DNA from: an uncultured Eubacterium sp.
GTDB lineage: Bacteria > Bacillota_A > Clostridia > Lachnospirales > Lachnospiraceae
Assembly (NCBI GenBank): GCA_910589045.1
Contig: CAJUSH010000005.1
Span: forward strand, 1-64,000
DNA length: 64,000 nucleotides
Reading direction: 5' to 3'
The translations under genes and the position numbers were made by a program. The notes under the pieces are model-generated. The model was not told where the DNA came from and ran no database searches. It saw only the letters and a list, made by a program, of their open reading frames with translations. Positions 59,364 to 64,000 of this stretch are shown in pieces; the first letter of the stretch is position 1; each line of letters opens with the position of its first letter.

Positions 59364-61781
59364 CTATTTCTGCACAATATTCACAATCCGTCCCGGCACG
59401 TAAATCTCCTTCACAACCGTTCCGGTAAGCTTTTCGGCGAGCGCCTCCTTCGCCTGCGCAATCACCGCATCCTTTTTCGCATCCTTGTCGATGACCATCG
59501 TGCCCTTCACCCTGCCATTGATCTGCAGCGCGACCTCCACGGTGGATTCCACAAGCTTCGACTCGTCGTATTTTGGCCAGGCTGCCTGATATACCCTGCC
59601 GGGGAAGCCCACAAGCTCCCAGAGCTCCTCGGTGATGTGCGGTGCCACCGGGTTTAAAAGCGTCAGAAGCGTCTTGAACTCGCCCCGGGTCACCGAATTT
59701 TTCTTGTAAAAATCGTTGATAAGCGCCATCATCGCCGCAATCGCGGTGTTGTACTTCAGATTCTCAAAATCATTTGACACCTTCTTGATCGTCTGGTGCA
59801 TCGCAAACACCATATCCTCAGCGTAATCGTCGCCGTCTGTCAGCATATCCTGCAGCTTCCAGACACGGTCCAAAAACCGGCGGCAGCCCTTCACGCCGTC
59901 CTCCGACCAGGAGGCAGCCAGATCAAAGGCACCGATGAACATCTCATAGGTGCGCAGCGTATCCGCGCCGTATTCCCGGACGATATCGTCGGGATTCACC
60001 ACGTTTCCGCGGGATTTACTCATCTTCTCACCGTTCTCGCCGAGAATCATGCCGTGGGACGTACGCTTCTGATAAGGCTCCGGCGTATTGACAACTCCCT
60101 CGTCATACAAAAACTTGTGCCAGAAACGGGAATACAGCAAATGGAGCGTCGTGTGCTCCATGCCGCCGTTGTACCAGTCAACCGGCATCCAGTACCTGAG
60201 CGCCTCGGGGCTTGCAAGGGCCTGATCGTTATCCGGGTCGGTGTAGCGCAGGAAGTACCACGAGGAACCCGCCCACTGAGGCATCGTGTCCGTCTCCCGC
60301 TTTGCAGGCCCGCCGCAGCAGGGACAGGTCGTATTCACCCAGTCTGTCATGGCCGCAAGGGGCGACTCTCCGTTGTCGGTAGGCATATAGCTGTCCACCT
60401 CGGGCAGAAGCAGCGGAAGCTCGCGCTCGTCAAGAGGCACAAAGCCGCACTTTTCGCACTCGACGATGGGAATTGGTTCACCCCAGTAGCGCTGACGGGA
60501 AAATACCCAGTCGCGCAGCTTGTAATTCACCTTCGCCGTACCGATGTTCTTTTCCTCAAGAAATGCGATCATCTTCTCCTTGGCGTCCTTCACCTCAAGG
60601 CCGTTCAGAAAACCGGAATTAACAAGCACGCCGGTTGCCACGTCCGTAAAAGCAGCCTCTCCCACGTCCACCTGCTCGCCGTTTTTCGCAACGACCTGAA
60701 TGATGGGAAGGTTGAATTTTTTCGCGAACTCCCAGTCACGCTCGTCGTGCCCGGGCACCGCCATAATCGCACCGGTCCCGTAGCTCATGAGCACGTAATC
60801 GGAAATCCAGATCGGAACCTCCTCGCCGTTCACCGGATTAACGGCGGTCAAACCGTCAATCTGAACGCCGGTCTTGTCCTTGGCAAGCTCCGCCCGCTCA
60901 AAGTCAGACTTTTTCGACGCCTGATCCCGGTATGCCTCGATCTCGTCCCAGTTGCCAAGCTCGTCCTTATATTTGTCGATCATGGGATGCTCGGGGGAAA
61001 CAACCATATAGGTGACGCCAAACAGCGTATCTGCACGCGTCGTATAAATGCGCAGCTTTTCTTCCTTTCCCTTGATGGGGAAGTCCACCTCCGCACCGGT
61101 GGAGCGCCCGATCCAGTTTTTCTGCTGCACCTTCACGCGCTCGATATAGTCCACACCGTCCAGCCCTTCGATGAGCTTGTCCGCGTAGTCGGTAATCTTG
61201 AGCATCCACTCGCTCTTGATTTTGCGCACCACCTCGGAGCCGCAGCGCTCGCAGACGCCGTTTACGACCTCCTCATTGGCAAGCCCCACCTTGCAGGAGG
61301 TACACCAGTTGATCGGCATCTCCTTTTTGTAGGCAAGCCCCGCCTTGAACAGCTTTAAGAAAATCCACTGGGTCCACCTGTAGTAGTTCGGGTCTGTCGT
61401 ATTGACCTCACGGTCCCAGTCAAAGGAATAGCCCAGCGCGTGAAGCTGCCCCTTAAAGCGCTTCACATTGTTCTCCGTGACGATACGCGGATGGATTTTG
61501 TTTTGAATCGCATAATTTTCGGTAGGTAATCCGAAGGCATCCCAGCCCATGGGATAGAGCACGTTGTAGCCCTGCATCCTGCGCTTGCGCGCAACAATGT
61601 CAAGCGCGGTATACGGTCTCGGATGTCCGACGTGGAGTCCCTGCCCGGAGGGGTACGGAAATTCGACAAGTGCATAATACTTGGGCTTGCTGAAATCGTC
61701 AGACGCGGCAAACGCCTTCTCGTTGTCCCACACCTCCTGCCATTTTGGTTCTACCACCTTATGATTGTAAAGTTTTGCCAT
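59364..61781 (-). CDS. leuS: Leucyl-tRNA synthetase
   Basis: The 805-residue class I synthetase has the HIGH-like GLHVGHPRPYTALD near residue 48, zinc-binding Cys pairs (CTSCKVGLANEEVVNGVCERCG), the CP1 editing domain (about 220-390, with SYGTGAIMAVPGHDERDWEF) and KMSKSRGNVVNPDDIV near 575. AGGAGG precedes the ATG. No leucine T-box was found in the 190 bases upstream, which is unusual for clostridia but not rare. Confidence 0.97.
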   Translation of the reverse strand: MAKLYNHKVVEPKWQEVWDNEKAFAASDDFSKPKYYALVEFPYPSGQGLHVGHPRPYTALDIVARKRRMQGYNVLYPMGWDAFGLPTENYAIQNKIHPRIVTENNVKRFKGQLHALGYSFDWDREVNTTDPNYYRWTQWIFLKLFKAGLAYKKEMPINWCTSCKVGLANEEVVNGVCERCGSEVVRKIKSEWMLKITDYADKLIEGLDGVDYIERVKVQQKNWIGRSTGAEVDFPIKGKEEKLRIYTTRADTLFGVTYMVVSPEHPMIDKYKDELGNWDEIEAYRDQASKKSDFERAELAKDKTGVQIDGLTAVNPVNGEEVPIWISDYVLMSYGTGAIMAVPGHDERDWEFAKKFNLPIIQVVAKNGEQVDVGEAAFTDVATGVLVNSGFLNGLEVKDAKEKMIAFLEEKNIGTAKVNYKLRDWVFSRQRYWGEPIPIVECEKCGFVPLDERELPLLLPEVDSYMPTDNGESPLAAMTDWVNTTCPCCGGPAKRETDTMPQWAGSSWYFLRYTDPDNDQALASPEALRYWMPVDWYNGGMEHTTLHLLYSRFWHKFLYDEGVVNTPEPYQKRTSHGMILGENGEKMSKSRGNVVNPDDIVREYGADTLRTYEMFIGAFDLAASWSEDGVKGCRRFLDRVWKLQDMLTDGDDYAEDMVFAMHQTIKKVSNDFENLKYNTAIAAMMALINDFYKKNSVTRGEFKTLLTLLNPVAPHITEELWELVGFPGRVYQAAWPKYDESKLVESTVEVALQINGRVKGTMVIDKDAKKDAVIAQAKEALAEKLTGTVVKEIYVPGRIVNIVQK

Positions 61782-61977
61782 GAAGCATCCTCCTGTAAAT
61801 ATCGGGCAGGCAGACCTGTCCGTCTGTGCCGGGGCAGGCTGCGCAGCAGCAAATCATCGCTGTGCCCCGTGCGAAAGAACGGATTCCACAAACCGTGAAA
61901 CCCGCCCCTGCTGTCTTTATCACTTTACCTGACACACGCCCTGCAAAGGCACCTTTCCACTTTTCATGCGGCTGCCA

Positions 61978-63006
61978 TTAGTTGTTAATGAGCTTGTCAT
62001 CCTCGTTGTTCCAGCTGTAGAGCTTGCGAACCTCCTCGCCGATCTTCTCTGCGGGATGCTCTGCCGCCAGCTTACGCATAGCCTTGAAGTGAACCTGGCG
62101 TCCTGCGGGAGACATATCCAGTAAGAACTCCTTCGCAAAGGTTCCGTCCTGAATGTCGGAAAGGATCTTCTTCATCGACTTCTTTGTCTCCTCCGTGATG
62201 AGCTTCGGGCCGGTTACGTAATCGCCGTACTCAGCCGTGTTGGAGATGGAATATCTCATGCCTGCGAAGCCGGACTGATAAATCAAATCAACGATCAGCT
62301 TCATCTCATGGATACACTCGAAGTATGCGTTTCTCGGGTCGTAGCCTGCCTCGCACAGTGTCTCGAAGCCTGCCTGCATCAGTGCGCACACACCGCCGCA
62401 CAAAACTGCCTGCTCGCCGAAAAGGTCCGTCTCTGTCTCGGTGCGGAAAGTCGTCTCAAGAACGCCTGCACGCGCGCCGCCGATGGCCAGTGCATATGCC
62501 AGTGCAACATCCAGTGCCTTTCCGGTGGCATCCTGCTCAACCGCTACCAGACAAGGAACACCCTTGCCCTCCTGATACTCGCTGCGAACGGTATGTCCGG
62601 GTCCCTTGGGCGCGATCATCGTAACGTCAACGTCCTTCGGCGGCTGGATACATCCGAAATGAATGTTGAAGCCGTGCGCGAACATGAGCATATTTCCTGC
62701 CTCCAGGTTCGGCTCGATATCCTTCTTGTACATGTCTGCCTGCAGCTCATCGTTGATCAGGATCATGATGATATCGGCCTTTTTTGCCGCCTCTGCTGCG
62801 GTATAAACCTCAAAGCCCTGCTTTACGGCCTTGTCCCATGACTTGCTTCCCTCGTACAAACCGATGATCACGTTGCAGCCGGACTCCTTCGCGTTCAGCG
62901 CATGTGCATGTCCCTGGCTGCCGTAGCCGATGACTGCGATAGTCTTTCCGTCCAGAAGAGAAAGGTTGCAGTCCTCCTGATAAAATATTCTTGCCTGTGA
63001 TTCCAT
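61978..63006 (-). CDS. ilvC: Ketol-acid reductoisomerase
   Basis: IlvC rearranges and reduces acetolactate or acetohydroxybutyrate in valine, leucine and isoleucine synthesis. The 342-residue class I protein has the NADPH loop VIGYGSQGHAHALNAKESG near residue 26, MIAPKGPGHTVRSEYQEGKG near 130, and metal ligands in TETDLFGEQAVLCGG near 190. It lies 87 bases after ilvN in the same direction; AAGGAGG precedes the ATG. Confidence 0.97.
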   Translation of the reverse strand: MESQARIFYQEDCNLSLLDGKTIAVIGYGSQGHAHALNAKESGCNVIIGLYEGSKSWDKAVKQGFEVYTAAEAAKKADIIMILINDELQADMYKKDIEPNLEAGNMLMFAHGFNIHFGCIQPPKDVDVTMIAPKGPGHTVRSEYQEGKGVPCLVAVEQDATGKALDVALAYALAIGGARAGVLETTFRTETETDLFGEQAVLCGGVCALMQAGFETLCEAGYDPRNAYFECIHEMKLIVDLIYQSGFAGMRYSISNTAEYGDYVTGPKLITEETKKSMKKILSDIQDGTFAKEFLLDMSPAGRQVHFKAMRKLAAEHPAEKIGEEVRKLYSWNNEDDKLINN

Positions 63007-63093
63007 TGTTTGTTGCCTCCTTATAATATAAAATTATGTAACAGCCCGGAAAGCCGGGGCGCAGATTCACTCCGGCTCCCGAACAGCTACAGT

Positions 63094-63594
63094 TCAATCT
63101 AAATATGTGACATTTGCGGACCCGCGGGTCAGGCCGGTCAGGCCGGTACGTGCCAGCTCAAGGATCTCATACCCCGAGAGCAAATCCAGAAAAGCCTCCA
63201 GCTTGTCCTGCTGCCCGGTCAGCTCGATCACCATAGAGTCGTGAGTCACATCCACAATCTTTCCCCGGAAAATCTCGGTCGCATTCATCACCGCCTGGCG
63301 CTCGTTGTCCCTGGCGCGGATCTTCACCAAAATCAACTCCCGCGTGACGGACGTGCCCGGCTCCAAAATCTTAATATCCAGCACATCCTCCAGCTTTGCC
63401 AGCTGCTTTTTGATCTGCTCGAGCACCTGACCGTCCCCGGTGCTCACAATCGTGATGCGCGTATATCTGGGGTCAGCGGTCACTCCCGACGAAAAGCTGT
63501 CGATATTATATCCTCTGCGGCTGAACAGCCCCGAAATATGGCTGGTAACACCCGCAGTATTCTCTACGAGCAATGATAAAATCTGCTTTCTCAT
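63094..63594 (-). CDS. ilvN: Acetolactate synthase small (regulatory) subunit
   Basis: The 166-residue protein has an N-terminal ACT domain (ILSLLVENTAGVTSHISGLF, RRGYNIDSFSSGVTADP) and a C-terminal domain (ARDNERQAVMNATEIFRGKI), the form that binds valine and regulates IlvB. No ilvB is next to it in this window, so the catalytic subunit is encoded elsewhere. A strong promoter precedes it and ilvC follows. Confidence 0.95.
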   Translation of the reverse strand: MRKQILSLLVENTAGVTSHISGLFSRRGYNIDSFSSGVTADPRYTRITIVSTGDGQVLEQIKKQLAKLEDVLDIKILEPGTSVTRELILVKIRARDNERQAVMNATEIFRGKIVDVTHDSMVIELTGQQDKLEAFLDLLSGYEILELARTGLTGLTRGSANVTYLD

Positions 63595-63677
63595 TTTTAC
63601 ATCTTCCCTTTATAATGGACATTTTGCAAATGCCAAGAGCCGGGCCGCAAAATGCGCACCGTCTCTTAGCTTTTCTT

Positions 63678-63706
63678 ATTCTAAGCATATTTGAATTATT
63701 TGTCAA
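63678..63706 (-). promoter_or_regulatory. Strong promoter of the ilvN-ilvC operon
   Basis: On the minus strand TTGACA (63701-63706), 17 bases, TAGAAT (63678-63683). The leader is under 85 bases, too short for a T-box. Confidence 0.8.
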
Positions 63707-63774
63707 CTCTTTCATCCGCAATCTGCGGCTTCACTCCTGCGCCGTTATTACCGTTCACGCGCCGTCCTTCTAAA

Positions 63775-64000
63775 CTAATCCGTCACATGATAAGCCTCGT
63801 CGCTTGAATACACGGAAAAGCCCTTTGCCTGCAGCGTCTCCACCGCAAGCTCCGGTTCCCCTGTCTTCATGACAGCGGCGGCATCCACGCCGTTTGCAAA
63901 GGCATACATGTACTCCACGTTCACACCCGCATTTTCAAGCTCCTTCATCGCCTTATACAAAGAGCCCACCGCATGGGGAACACGGATGCAGATGACGTCG
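63775..64000 (-). CDS. ACT-domain protein, 5' part beyond the window
   Basis: The frame is open to the window edge and encodes at least 75 residues: DVICIRVPHAVGSLYKAMKE, then NAGVNVEYMYAFANGVDAAA and ETLQAKGFSVYSSDEAYHVT. This is the second half of the roughly 140-residue two-ACT-domain proteins of Firmicutes, thought to bind amino acids. Its stop is followed by the ilvN promoter region. The start codon is outside the window. Confidence 0.85.
   Translation of the reverse strand, partial: DVICIRVPHAVGSLYKAMKELENAGVNVEYMYAFANGVDAAAVMKTGEPELAVETLQAKGFSVYSSDEAYHVTD

Noticed and set aside
59796..61358. 520-codon plus-strand frame opposite leuS
   Set aside because: It is the antisense shadow of leuS, lacks a ribosome site and resembles no protein.
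61782..61977. Possible T-box leader for leuS
   Set aside because: No GGGTGGTACCGCG-like core or terminator/antiterminator pair is present, only a GC-rich stretch that vaguely resembles the repeat families.

Overview
The window looks like the chromosome of an anaerobic, Gram-positive Clostridia member, most likely a Lachnospiraceae gut bacterium. The evidence is the gene order asp23-nusB-xseA-xseB-ispA-dxs-tlyA-nadK-argR-recN-spoIVB (the usual clostridial cluster), AGGAGG-type ribosome binding sites, a SpoIID-like protein, the anaerobic ThiH form of thiazole synthesis, T-box and TPP riboswitch leaders, and plant-glycan uptake operons. All names come from reading the translated sequence; no database search was possible.

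Layout. 1-1098: gene-poor stretch with the 3' end of a tyrosine integrase and a perfect 22-bp palindrome, sitting where spo0A would be expected. 1099-11932: minus-strand housekeeping and sporulation cluster. 12143-12775: two small plus-strand genes. 12815-21232: beta-glucoside/cellobiose PTS operon (EIIA, EIIB, EIIC, GH3, YczE-like membrane protein, GH1 6-phospho-beta-glucosidase) behind a LicR-type PRD activator. 21446-23766: purA and a DegV protein. 23945-30252: alpha-galactoside locus (GH36, two ABC permeases, lipoprotein) facing a frameshifted AraC regulator. 30271-31760: HTH/membrane-protein operon and superoxide dismutase. 31770-33040: mobile-element debris, a par/Fst-like type I toxin-antitoxin locus and a MITE. 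33064-38107: queA and pheST with a T-box leader. 38427-41430: YihY, SpoIID-like protein and a likely 6S RNA. 41620-45485: PEP carboxykinase, citrate synthase and a small membrane protein. 45728-48649: CheY/CheX-like pair and thrC. 49090-49917: AP2-domain protein related to homing endonucleases. 49983-55403: complete thiazole/HMP branch of thiamine synthesis under a TPP riboswitch. 55650-64000: SF0329-like protein, leuCD with a divergent LysR regulator, leuS, ilvC, ilvN and a partial ACT-domain gene.

The most distinctive features not explained by ordinary genes are: (1) four copies of a 146-bp element with 14-bp inverted ends and three internal stem-loops, three of them flanked by perfect 8-bp target duplications, so a recently mobile MITE; older, degenerate relatives lie in several other intergenic gaps; (2) a compact locus at 32554-32851 with a 32-residue membrane peptide, a convergent short RNA promoter, a shared bidirectional terminator and a direct repeat covering the toxin start codon, which is the architecture of the plasmid par/Fst addiction module; (3) a degenerate HNH flanked by two AP2-like domains; (4) a promoter bracketed by two identical 15-bp operators before a small HTH gene; and (5) paired palindromic LysR boxes between leuC and its regulator.
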